In this document: in pieces, positions 22,750 to 29,024 of the stretch
Layout: every line of letters starts with the position of its first letter
How positions within the stretch are numbered: position 1 is the first letter of the stretch
From: Candidatus Woesearchaeota archaeon
GTDB taxonomy: Archaea > Nanobdellota > Nanobdellia > Woesearchaeales > ARS49
Assembly (NCBI GenBank): GCA_026394935.1
Contig: JAPLZR010000119.1
Span: forward strand, 1-32,300
Length of the DNA stretch: 32,300 nt
Direction of reading: 5' to 3'
Notes under the pieces: generated by a model
What the model was told of the DNA's origin: nothing
The model's database searches: none
Seen by the model: the letters and a program-made list of their open reading frames with translations, nothing else
Translations under genes and position numbers: made by a program

Positions 22750-24525
22750 ATGAAAAAACTACTATTAATACTCGGACTGGCATTATTGTTAGCGGCAACA
22801 GCGGTGAGCGCGCAGGAATGGAAAAACAGACTGACAGAAGTTCAACAGTGCAATCAAGGCACACCAATGACAATTTTCCCAACTCATTATATCGGCACCT
22901 GTGCCGGATTAGACCAATACGATTCTCGACTCGGATATTTGCTAACTGAGTCGTACTTGCAAAGCAACAACATGCTGGGTTCAGCGTACAAAATTGATCA
23001 GTGCGGTCAGAATATACTAACGGGAAGAACTCCGAATGAATGGGGCTGGATAACGTACCGTCTTGATCCGTGCCCGGCAGGTTGGAAGGACAGCACCCAA
23101 TTTAAAGGCTACTCATTAAAACAACAAGCCCCAGGAACAAAAGAAGTCTTCCTGTGTACAAACAACCAAGATCCTTTCAGGATTTATTCTCTATCCACAG
23201 ACCCGAACTGCAGAAGCGGTCAGAGAGCAGGCTATACAAAAGTAGCTTCACTCGGATTCTGGCCACAAAGCACAGATTTTGTGTTACAGCCGCCACAACA
23301 ACCATCGGCACCAGCAGAACAACAAGTATGCTGCCTGGTTACAAGAACAAGAGACGATGGAAGAATAACGCGCGAATCAGGAGTGCAGAAAGAAAGCCAA
23401 TGTGACGCATACAAAACAAAAACAGGATACACAATTGAAAAGCTCGCTTCAGCAAAATGCGATGAAGAAGTATGCTGTGAAGCCGAAGGAAGAAGAGACA
23501 GACAACAATTCAGAGACTGCTATAAAAGAAATGGAGTGGGCGTGAATGTACCGCTAGCTGAGTGCAAAGGAGCAGTTCCACCACCAACACAGCCACCAGC
23601 AGTAATACTGCCACCATCAGTCTGTTCAGTAACAAAAGCAGACAATGCAGCATTACTCGCAACACTAACTGAATTAGAACGAGAAAGAGATAGTTATGCA
23701 AAGAAAGAAGTCTGCTGTGTAATAGAAAATGACAGAGGAGACGGAAAGGCAGATAAAACAACGCTCGAAAAATGCAACAAAAACTTACAAGAAAAAGGAA
23801 TCAAGTTGATCAGACTAGCACCCCCGGACATGTGCGAAGCAAAAGTATGCTGCATGCTCGGCACAAACGCAAAAACAGCACCTTTCAGGGAATGCATCAA
23901 AAACAAAGGAGCAGAGGTTGAAGGCGCAAAATGCGCACCATCAGTCTGCGGAAATGGCATCATCGAACCACTTGAAGCCTGCGAAGCAGACAAGGATTGC
24001 GGTATAAGCATGAATTGCGTCAACTGCCAATGCGCGAAAATAAGTGTTGCAGCACCGTCAACACCTTACACTACAAGCGACCTAGTGCGCCTTGGAATGT
24101 GCCATCCACAAGGAAGAATTGACAGAATATATTTCGACTACGGAGGAAACTGCGCAGGCGGTATCGTAGACCCTGTCGAACCAACATTCTACCTGTTAAA
24201 ATACCCAAGAGACGAACAAGGAAGAGGACCAGCAAACTCAGCAGCAACACAAACAGTAACACTGTGCTCATCAGACGCAGAACAAAAATTGATGATTGGA
24301 GAAGAATGCCCGACAGGAATGACGCCGATACAATACCTCGGACTGTCTTATACAACCCGAGCAGAAGGCACGACCCAATCATACAACTGCGAAGGACGGA
24401 AACTGTTAGGCGATACGTGGAGCTACGGAATAGCAGCCTCTCTATCGCAAAACTGCCGCGCAGACACCACTTATAGAACAAACTTCAGAAACGCAGGCTC
24501 TCTAGGCTTCTGGCCTACGCCTTAA
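22750..24525 (+). CDS. Secreted cysteine-rich protein: duplicated six-Cys domain around four VCC repeats
   Basis: 591 aa from ATG 22750 (GAGGTGAT 4 nt upstream). A signal peptide (KKLLLILGLALLLAATAVSA) is followed by domain A (31-173) with Cys 34, 51, 85, 108, 136, 154, and the protein ends with domain A' (447-591) with Cys 451, 468, 506, 520, 547, 569. Shared blocks are YIGTCAG/YGGNCAG, YLL, CPAG/CPTG and a final SLGFWP, so A and A' are a duplication. Between them are four repeats starting VCC (193, 241, 321, 366), each with two further Cys, a Pro linker and a short coiled region (297-315). VCGNGIIEPLEACE at 399-412 matches the DUF4215/Myxo Cys-rich repeat. Probably an extracellular disulfide-stabilised binding protein; function unknown. 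Confidence 0.8.
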   Translation: MKKLLLILGLALLLAATAVSAQEWKNRLTEVQQCNQGTPMTIFPTHYIGTCAGLDQYDSRLGYLLTESYLQSNNMLGSAYKIDQCGQNILTGRTPNEWGWITYRLDPCPAGWKDSTQFKGYSLKQQAPGTKEVFLCTNNQDPFRIYSLSTDPNCRSGQRAGYTKVASLGFWPQSTDFVLQPPQQPSAPAEQQVCCLVTRTRDDGRITRESGVQKESQCDAYKTKTGYTIEKLASAKCDEEVCCEAEGRRDRQQFRDCYKRNGVGVNVPLAECKGAVPPPTQPPAVILPPSVCSVTKADNAALLATLTELERERDSYAKKEVCCVIENDRGDGKADKTTLEKCNKNLQEKGIKLIRLAPPDMCEAKVCCMLGTNAKTAPFRECIKNKGAEVEGAKCAPSVCGNGIIEPLEACEADKDCGISMNCVNCQCAKISVAAPSTPYTTSDLVRLGMCHPQGRIDRIYFDYGGNCAGGIVDPVEPTFYLLKYPRDEQGRGPANSAATQTVTLCSSDAEQKLMIGEECPTGMTPIQYLGLSYTTRAEGTTQSYNCEGRKLLGDTWSYGIAASLSQNCRADTTYRTNFRNAGSLGFWPTP

Positions 24526-24540
24526 TTTTTTTTTCTTTTT
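24526..24540 (+). terminator. T-rich tract after the VCC-repeat protein
   Basis: Nine T, C, five T directly follow the stop codon and end at the next ATG. Archaeal polymerase can stop on such tracts, so the next gene may get less transcript or have leaky read-through only. Confidence 0.45.
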
Positions 24541-24810
24541 ATGAACCCAACAATACTGTTCGGATTAATAGGAGCATTAGGCGGATTACTTAGAGCAGTA
24601 ATAGGCGTAAGAAAAGCACACCTCCAAAAAAGAAAGTTCGTGCTGAAATACTTCTTAATAACAGTACTAGGAGCAGCAGTAATCGGAGCAATACTCGGAA
24701 GCATAATAGGAATAAACAAAGCAGTAGCACTGTTCGCAGGATACGCAGGAACAGACTTACTTGAAGGTTTGGCAAAAAGCTTCAAGATAGCGCCAATAAG
24801 AATAGGCTGA
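24541..24810 (+). CDS. Small integral membrane protein, glycine-rich helices
   Basis: 89 aa with three hydrophobic stretches: residues 3-22 (PTILFGLIGALGGLLRAVIG), 36-60 (YFLITVLGAAVIGAILGSII) and a weaker 62-75 (AVALFAGYAGTDLL). Gly-xxx-Gly spacing suggests packed helices. The size and two-to-three-helix layout recall phage holins and similar small membrane proteins, but this is only a shape resemblance. No ribosome site is visible because the 15 nt before ATG are almost all T. The stop is TGA. It lies in the cysteine-rich locus and may be expressed with it. Confidence 0.7.
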   Translation: MNPTILFGLIGALGGLLRAVIGVRKAHLQKRKFVLKYFLITVLGAAVIGAILGSIIGINKAVALFAGYAGTDLLEGLAKSFKIAPIRIG

Positions 24811-24821
24811 TTTCTAATAGT

Positions 24822-24906
24822 TTTGCCGCGGTCTACGACTCGCTTTCTTCTCCCCACGCTTTGCAAAGGGAGAAAAAGCAACCTGAGCTTGCTCAAACGC
24901 GGCAAA
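24822..24906 (+). ncRNA. Candidate structured RNA element: outer stem enclosing two hairpins
   Basis: TTTGCCGCG (24822-24830) pairs perfectly with CGCGGCAAA (24898-24906), a 9-bp outer stem. Inside, GCTTT-C-TTCTCCC (24842-24854) pairs with GGGAGAAAAAGC (24868-24879), 12 bp with one bulged C, and TGAGC/GCTCA (24884-24895) makes a small hairpin. The arrangement is a three-way junction. It follows the small membrane protein and precedes the promoter of a 28-aa gene. It may be a terminator, an RNA stabiliser or a small RNA; no known family recognised. Confidence 0.45.
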
Positions 24907-24943
24907 TTATTCGAGGTTAACGACTAATCGGTTACAAACAAAG

Positions 24944-24951
24944 TTTAAAGG
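24944..24951 (+). promoter_or_regulatory. TATA box of the 28-aa membrane peptide
   Basis: TTTAAAGG is centred 26-27 nt before ATG 24974. Flanking AGGTTA (24914-24919) and TAACCT (24952-24957) form an inverted pair around it. Confidence 0.5.
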
Positions 24952-24973
24952 TAACCTGCAGTTATCACACTGC

Positions 24974-25060
24974 ATGAAAAACGCAGCAATGCCAAAATGG
25001 GCTTGGGCAGTGATAGTAATCATCCTGCTTATCCTCATCTATTGGTTCTTCCTGAAATAA
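24974..25060 (+). CDS. 28-aa single-TM mini-protein
   Basis: ATG 24974 opens 28 codons ending TAA 25058-25060. After a short polar start (MKNAAMPKWAWA) come about 15 strongly hydrophobic residues (VIVIILLILIYWFFL) and a final Lys, a typical tail-in-membrane peptide. The TATA box at leaderless spacing and a long T tract about 35 nt after the stop give it a complete transcription unit of its own. It could be a regulator of a membrane complex or a small toxin; no homologue recognised. Confidence 0.6.
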   Translation: MKNAAMPKWAWAVIVIILLILIYWFFLK

Positions 25061-25095
25061 GAAGAAAAAGAGGCCAATAACTGAGATTTAACTAG

Positions 25096-25118
25096 TTTTT
25101 TTTATCTTTTTTTATTTA
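25096..25118 (+). terminator. Poly-T terminator
   Basis: Two runs of eight and seven T's, separated by ATC, then ATTT, lie after the 28-aa gene. There is no stem, as is usual for archaeal intrinsic termination. The following 25119-25219 shows no coding frame. Confidence 0.5.
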
Positions 25119-25219
25119 ATTCTTCTGGGTGATTTCGCAAACTTTCCAAAATAATCGTTCATTTTCCGAAAAGATTCCTAAGCAGGCAGTAAAGCTTTCT
25201 GAAAATCATTCGATACAAA

Positions 25220-25227
25220 TTTTAATA
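25220..25227 (+). promoter_or_regulatory. TATA box of the PIN gene
   Basis: TTTTAATA is centred about 25 nt before GTG 25248, supporting a leaderless GTG start. Confidence 0.5.
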
Positions 25228-25247
25228 AGAAAAACATATTATGTGGT

Positions 25248-25658
25248 GTGACAAGATACTATCTGGATACTTCAATATGGCTCGATCATTATGAAAACAG
25301 AACCGACAGATTCAGACCGCTTGGCGAGTGGGCATTAGCACTGCTTTCGCTAATAAAAGAAAGAAAGGACACAATCCTGGTTTCAGATGTCATATTACGA
25401 GAACTTGGAACTTATTATTCTGAACTGCAAATAATGGAAATTTTTAAATCATATGCACATTTGATTGAAAACATAAAACCAACCGATAATCAAATGAAGC
25501 TCTCAAAAACAATATCATCGATAAGAAAAATACCTATGGGCGATGTTCTGCACGCGGTGCTGTCAAAAGATCAAAATGCCATCTTGGTTTCAAGAGATAA
25601 TCACTTCATGCTATTGACTGACATAAACAAGGCGCATAAACCAGAAGAATTAATCTAA
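25248..25658 (+). CDS. PIN-domain ribonuclease, VapC-like toxin
   Basis: 136 aa from GTG 25248. Acidic metal-binding residues are in place: Asp7 (YYLDTSIWLD), Glu52 (ILRELG), Asp99 (MGDVLHAVL) and Asp117 (SRDNHF), as in VapC-type PIN nucleases that cut RNA with Mg2+. Its stop region overlaps by 9 nt the end of an RHH gene on the opposite strand, so the pair is tail to tail instead of the usual antitoxin-toxin operon. Leaderless promoter of its own. Confidence 0.85.
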   Translation: MTRYYLDTSIWLDHYENRTDRFRPLGEWALALLSLIKERKDTILVSDVILRELGTYYSELQIMEIFKSYAHLIENIKPTDNQMKLSKTISSIRKIPMGDVLHAVLSKDQNAILVSRDNHFMLLTDINKAHKPEELI

Positions 25659-25907
25659 CCCTCTTTCTTTCATCATTTTTTGAAATACTTCCTCTCTTGC
25701 TTGATGAAGCTCTTCATCAGTCGTCTTTCTTTTTGATTTGCCCAAGAATTGATGCAGTTCTTTCCAGGATTCCGTCTTCTTAATCTCTTCTAACTTGAGC
25801 CTAAGCGCATCCCTGATAAACTCTGTTTTAGTAGTATAATTGGGATGCATAGCTTTTTCAATCTCAGCAGCCATCTCATCATTAACCTTGATTGTAATAC
25901 TTTCCAT
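25650..25907 (-). CDS. RHH antitoxin, convergent with the PIN gene
   Basis: 85 aa. MESITIKVNDEMAAEIEKAM and TKTEFIRDALRLKLEEI give the ribbon-helix-helix DNA-binding unit; the charged C-terminal helix (TTDEELHQAREEVFQKMMKE) would cover the toxin. It is a paralogue of the RHH protein at 12059-12316. It has its own TATA box (25932-25939) and 10-bp direct repeats between TATA and ATG. Its mRNA 3' end is antisense to the toxin mRNA over at least 9 nt. Stop overlaps the PIN frame. Confidence 0.85.
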   Translation of the reverse strand: MESITIKVNDEMAAEIEKAMHPNYTTKTEFIRDALRLKLEEIKKTESWKELHQFLGKSKRKTTDEELHQAREEVFQKMMKERGLD

Positions 25908-25908
25908 C

Positions 25909-25939
25909 GTAAGACAAGGTAAGACAAGGTAATTTAAAT
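25909..25939 (-). promoter_or_regulatory. TATA box and tandem 10-bp repeats upstream of the RHH antitoxin
   Basis: GTAAGACAAG occurs at 25909-25918 and 25919-25928, with a third partial copy GTAA at 25929. Spacing of one helical turn is typical for cooperative RHH dimers. ATTTAAAT/TATTTAAA at 25932-25939 lies about 27 nt before ATG 25907. Confidence 0.55.
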
Positions 25940-25974
25940 ACTTTTTGGTTTGTCAACAAAAACTGAGCAAACAC

Positions 25975-25982
25975 TTAAAAAT
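25975..25982 (+). promoter_or_regulatory. TATA box of the wHTH-Nudix gene
   Basis: TTAAAAAT is centred 25-26 nt before ATG 26004, which favours that ATG over the TTG at 25950 in the same frame. Confidence 0.5.
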
Positions 25983-26003
25983 CACACCTATATATGCCGG
26001 AAT

Positions 26004-26690
26004 ATGGACGTCCAATACAAAATCTTCGAGCTATTCATCAAAAACAAGAGATTAAGGTTCTCAGACATAGAAAAAGCACTGGAAATGAAAAGCAACCTGC
26101 TTTCCTATCATTTAGACGGACTGGTAAAACAAGGAATGCTCACAAAAGAATACGATGACTACATTCTAACAAAAAATGCAGAAACAATGATGCCGATATT
26201 TGCGCAAATAACAGGCAAAGAAAAAGGAGTACTGCCAGTAGTGCTAATGGCAATACTGAATGAAGGCAAAATACTGCTGTTGAAACGAAGCAAAAGACCA
26301 TACCAAGGATACTGGGGAATGCCAGGAGGAAAATTGCAGTTACAGGAAAGCATACCAGACTGCGCTTTACGCGAAGCAGAAGAAGAAACAGGACTGAAAT
26401 GCAGTTACTCACACACAGCAGCAGTAGTACACGAACGAGTCAAAGAAAATGAGGAATACAAACACGCATTCGTACTGTTCCTGACAGTACTTAAGCCGGA
26501 ATCAATCAAGCTCAAAGAAAGCGAAGAAGGAAAACTCGAATGGTTCCCATTGGACAATTTACAGTCAGACAGAATAATACCATCAGACTATAACATGATA
26601 AAAGAGCACATAGAACAAAAGACCCAAGTAAGCAATGTAATCATGGAAGAAAACAGCGAAGGACAACTCGTATCATTCACAAAAAAATAA
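26004..26690 (+). CDS. Winged-helix domain fused to Nudix hydrolase
   Basis: 228 aa. Residues 1-65 are an ArsR/MarR-like winged helix (VQYKIFELFIKNKRLRFSDI, then LLSYHLDGLVKQGMLTKEYD). Residues 75-210 are a Nudix domain with the complete box: Gly109, Glu115, Arg123-Glu124, Glu127-Glu128, Gly130 (GGKLQLQE, ALREAEEETGL), so metal-dependent hydrolysis of a nucleoside-diphosphate compound is expected. The domain order is the reverse of NrtR regulators (Nudix first), so it may be a ligand-sensing or catalytically active transcription factor. Start chosen from the TATA box. It is divergent from the RHH antitoxin. Confidence 0.9.
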   Translation: MDVQYKIFELFIKNKRLRFSDIEKALEMKSNLLSYHLDGLVKQGMLTKEYDDYILTKNAETMMPIFAQITGKEKGVLPVVLMAILNEGKILLLKRSKRPYQGYWGMPGGKLQLQESIPDCALREAEEETGLKCSYSHTAAVVHERVKENEEYKHAFVLFLTVLKPESIKLKESEEGKLEWFPLDNLQSDRIIPSDYNMIKEHIEQKTQVSNVIMEENSEGQLVSFTKK

Positions 26691-26707
26691 GAAAAAATAA
26701 ATAAAAA

Positions 26708-27028
26708 TTAAAACTTAAACTTCTCAGCAAACTTGCCAATCAAAGGAGTAGGCTTCTCAGCACCGCTCAAAGAGTTGATAATTGCAATAATCCACAATAC
26801 CAACATTGCCAAGCTACCCAAAGGCAGGATGATAAACCAGCCGATAAGAGGCAGGAATGTGCCGATAATGTACACAATTACCCAAGCGATGAAAATAACC
26901 AAACCCTGCTTTGCATAATACATCGCGTACTTGTCAGTCTTGCGCGTCAAAAGGACAATCAGAAAACCAATCAGTCCCAAGAACACTCCCAAAAATGCAA
27001 ATAACTTACTATCAGATTCTTTAGCCAT
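26708..27028 (-). CDS. DUF4870/Tic20-like small membrane protein
   Basis: 106 aa. Three TM segments are clear: residues 9-27 (LFAFLGVFLGLIGFLIVLLT), 42-61 (GLVIFIAWVIVYIIGTFLPL) and 63-85. The segment YAMYYAKQGLVIFI matches the pattern 'HAkQgL.f' of DUF4870/Tic20-like proteins. A ribosome site GAGGTGAT is 6 nt before ATG 27028, with TATA-like boxes near 27040 and 27072. Function not known. Confidence 0.75.
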   Translation of the reverse strand: MAKESDSKLFAFLGVFLGLIGFLIVLLTRKTDKYAMYYAKQGLVIFIAWVIVYIIGTFLPLIGWFIILPLGSLAMLVLWIIAIINSLSGAEKPTPLIGKFAEKFKF

Positions 27029-27119
27029 ACTAAATCACCTCTGTTTTATAGTACTGACTGGCAGGGCTTTAAAATAGTTGCGGTTAAACACAGTGCTATT
27101 GAATAGTAGTAGTGAACCA

Positions 27120-27127
27120 TTAAAAAA
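27120..27127 (+). promoter_or_regulatory. TATA box deciding the start of the three-TM protein
   Basis: TTAAAAAA is centred 26-27 nt before ATG 27150, so that ATG and not 27141 is predicted as the leaderless start. Confidence 0.5.
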
Positions 27128-27149
27128 GCTCATGTGATTAATGCCAAAT

Positions 27150-27536
27150 ATGTTGACGGCATTGCATTTCAGCAATATGGCTTCCTTGATGTACATTATT
27201 GCATCAATCATGCTAATCGCTGCCTGCTTTCTGCTGTACAGCGCGCACAAACTATTCAAGCCAGGAGATGTAACAGCAATAACTTTAAGCATGGTGATAG
27301 CGGGCATAGCACTGCTTGCAGCACGCCTGCTGGCAATAGTTGACGGCAGCATATTCCAAATACAAAACTTTGCCTTTTACAGAGCAATACTGGCAATAAT
27401 ATCTGCACTCGCATTCCTGGTGTTCGCAGTCAAATTCTACCAGTTCGCAGAACAATACGGACTGCAGGTATGCAATGTAAAAAAATCAAAATCACAAAAC
27501 AAAATAGCCAAAGCGCTTGGAGGTAGAGTATGTTAG
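27150..27536 (+). CDS. Three-TM membrane protein, unknown
   Basis: 128 aa from ATG 27150 (MLTALHFSNMAS). Hydrophobic segments are at residues about 11-33 (LMYIIASIMLIAACFLLYSA), 45-66 and 79-99, followed by a basic tail with one Cys (LQVCNVKKSKSQNKI). Stop TAG overlaps the next gene's ATG by 7 nt, so the two membrane proteins are translated together and may form a complex. No family recognised; the layout recalls small archaeal membrane proteins of unknown role. Confidence 0.7.
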   Translation: MLTALHFSNMASLMYIIASIMLIAACFLLYSAHKLFKPGDVTAITLSMVIAGIALLAARLLAIVDGSIFQIQNFAFYRAILAIISALAFLVFAVKFYQFAEQYGLQVCNVKKSKSQNKIAKALGGRVC

Positions 27537-27808
27537 ACTTTCTATTCTGGCTGCAATTACTAGGAATTGCAGGAGAAGTACTGATATCAGGCTTAGGTGT
27601 AGGCATAGCAATGCGCTCAAAATCATCAGTAGGATGGTATATGGGAGCAAGCTTCCTGCTATACGCGCTATACGACTTCATACAGCTCGGAAGAGCAGTT
27701 GGAAGCTGGGCAATAGAACTAACCCCAATGATGATTGGAATAGTATACTTCGCAGCAGTCATCACAATGGTAATAGCTGCCTGGAAAATATACAAAGCAC
27801 TAGATTAA
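27530..27808 (+). CDS. Small membrane protein coupled to the upstream gene
   Basis: 92 aa, ATG 27530 lies within the preceding gene. Three hydrophobic segments: residues 3-27 (DFLFWLQLLGIAGEVLISGL), 35-50 (GWYMGASFLLYALYDF) and 65-88 (MMIGIVYFAAVITMVIAAWK). It is similar in size and layout to the upstream protein, with which it probably pairs. No motif for a reaction is present. Confidence 0.7.
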   Translation: MLDFLFWLQLLGIAGEVLISGLGVGIAMRSKSSVGWYMGASFLLYALYDFIQLGRAVGSWAIELTPMMIGIVYFAAVITMVIAAWKIYKALD

Positions 27809-27810
27809 AA

Positions 27811-27830
27811 AAAATAAAATATTTTATTTT
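27811..27830. terminator. Perfect 20-bp AT palindrome between converging genes
   Basis: AAAATAAAAT (27811-27820) is followed directly by its reverse complement ATTTTATTTT (27821-27830) and then CTTTTT. It lies between the membrane protein pair and the stop codon of the TolB-like gene (27824-27826), so it could terminate both transcripts. Confidence 0.5.
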
Positions 27831-28933
27831 CTTTTTCTAACAACAAACAATACCAAACCGCCAGCAAGCAATACTGCTAATAACAAAGTTGCAAGGCTGA
27901 ACTCTGGGGCAACACCTACTGGACCATTGAAATCATAATCATAAACCTGATTGTATCCGGTGGCATCGTTCTTGGTGAAAGCAATACGGGAATCATCAGA
28001 ATTATACTGAGGAACCTGGTTGTCAAACGCATCTGAAATAATCGATGTAGGAACGCCTCCAGAAGAAGACACAGTATAAATCGCACCTGTAGCCCAATCA
28101 GTCATCACATAAAGAATAGTGCTTCCATCAATGCTTCATTGAGGGTTAATAAGACTGAAGCTCGGGTCGGCCAAAATCTGCACCTCAGCACCACCAGCAG
28201 AAGGCACCTTCCAAAGCTCATAATTATTAGAAGTGGAATTAAATCTTGAGTAAACAACCCACGCATCATCAGGACTCCACTGAGGATACTCGTGGTCTTC
28301 AGCAAAACTGGTCAAGTTAGTTTCATTAGCCCCATTAGAATCAACAATACCTATTTGTATATTGCCTGCAAGAGAAGAAGACGCCTCATAAACAAGACGA
28401 GTGCCAGCATGATTCCAGCGCGGAACCTCATGATCATATGTCTTGTTAGTGAGATTGGTTTCAGCACCACCAGCAGAACTAACAACCGCAATCTGGTTGT
28501 TATTACTAAATGCCGGGTCAATATAGTATGCAATCAGCGTACCAGCAGGATTGTACTCCGGTCTACTGTGACTGTAAGCAGCATTACTGGTCAATCGAGT
28601 CTGAACCTGAGTGCCCACATTCATCTTAAAAATCTGATACTTGGTACCATTAAGCTTCTGAAAAGCAACATCAGCACCATCAGGACTCCAAACCGGGAAA
28701 TCTTTGAAATACGGGTCTGTAGCATCAGTAGTCAAACTAGTCTGAACACCTGCAGTAGTTACAATACCAATCTGCATGTCCACAAGATCCTGATAAGAAT
28801 ACAGGATAGTGGTATCGTCAGGACTCCACATGGGAGTATACTTGCCATTCGCATCAGAAGTCAAAGCAGTCTCCTGAGCAAAAGCAACTCCAGCACATAA
28901 CAAGAACGCAATTAACAGCAGTATTTTCTTCAT
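27824..28933 (-). pseudogene. Secreted TolB-like beta-propeller with PEF-type sorting signal, in-frame TGA at codon 266
   Basis: Starts at ATG 28933 (AAGGTGAT 5 nt upstream) with a signal peptide (KKILLLIAFLLCAGVAFA). Repeats of the TolB/WD40-like PD40 pattern follow: MWSPDDTTI, VWSPDGADV, YNPAGTLI, RWNHAGTRL, QWSPDDAWV, then NPQ*SIDGSTI with TGA at 28136-28138 exactly where W is expected, and QYNSDDSRI. The same frame continues to a C-terminal VAPEFSLATLLLAVLLAGG and VVRKRK, a PEF-CTERM-like signal for archaeosortase. Full length is 369 codons. Without the TGA being read, the protein loses its last propeller blades and the anchor. It may be read-through, recent decay or a consensus error (TGG to TGA). 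Confidence 0.85.
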
Positions 28934-28975
28934 AAGCAATCACCTTCTTTTGATATTACCTAATGTTTTTTTTGA

Positions 28976-28983
28976 ATATATAA
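28976..28983 (-). promoter_or_regulatory. TATA box of the TolB-like gene
   Basis: TTTATATA on the minus strand would start RNA near 28953, giving a 20-nt leader with AAGGTGAT before ATG 28933. Confidence 0.5.
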
Positions 28984-29000
28984 AGGTTTCTTAAGCAAAG

Positions 29001-29008
29001 TTTAAATA
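29001..29008 (+). promoter_or_regulatory. TATA box of pgi
   Basis: TTTAAATA is centred 21-24 nt before ATG 29025/29028, slightly closer than for other genes in the window but compatible with a start at the second ATG. Confidence 0.5.
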
Positions 29009-29024
29009 CAAAGTTTACGAAGAA

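Noticed and set aside
241..28138. Reassignment of TAA or TGA as sense codons in the whole genome
   Set aside because: Many intact genes in the window end at TAA or TGA at the expected length, and TAG is used as well, so a full code change does not fit.
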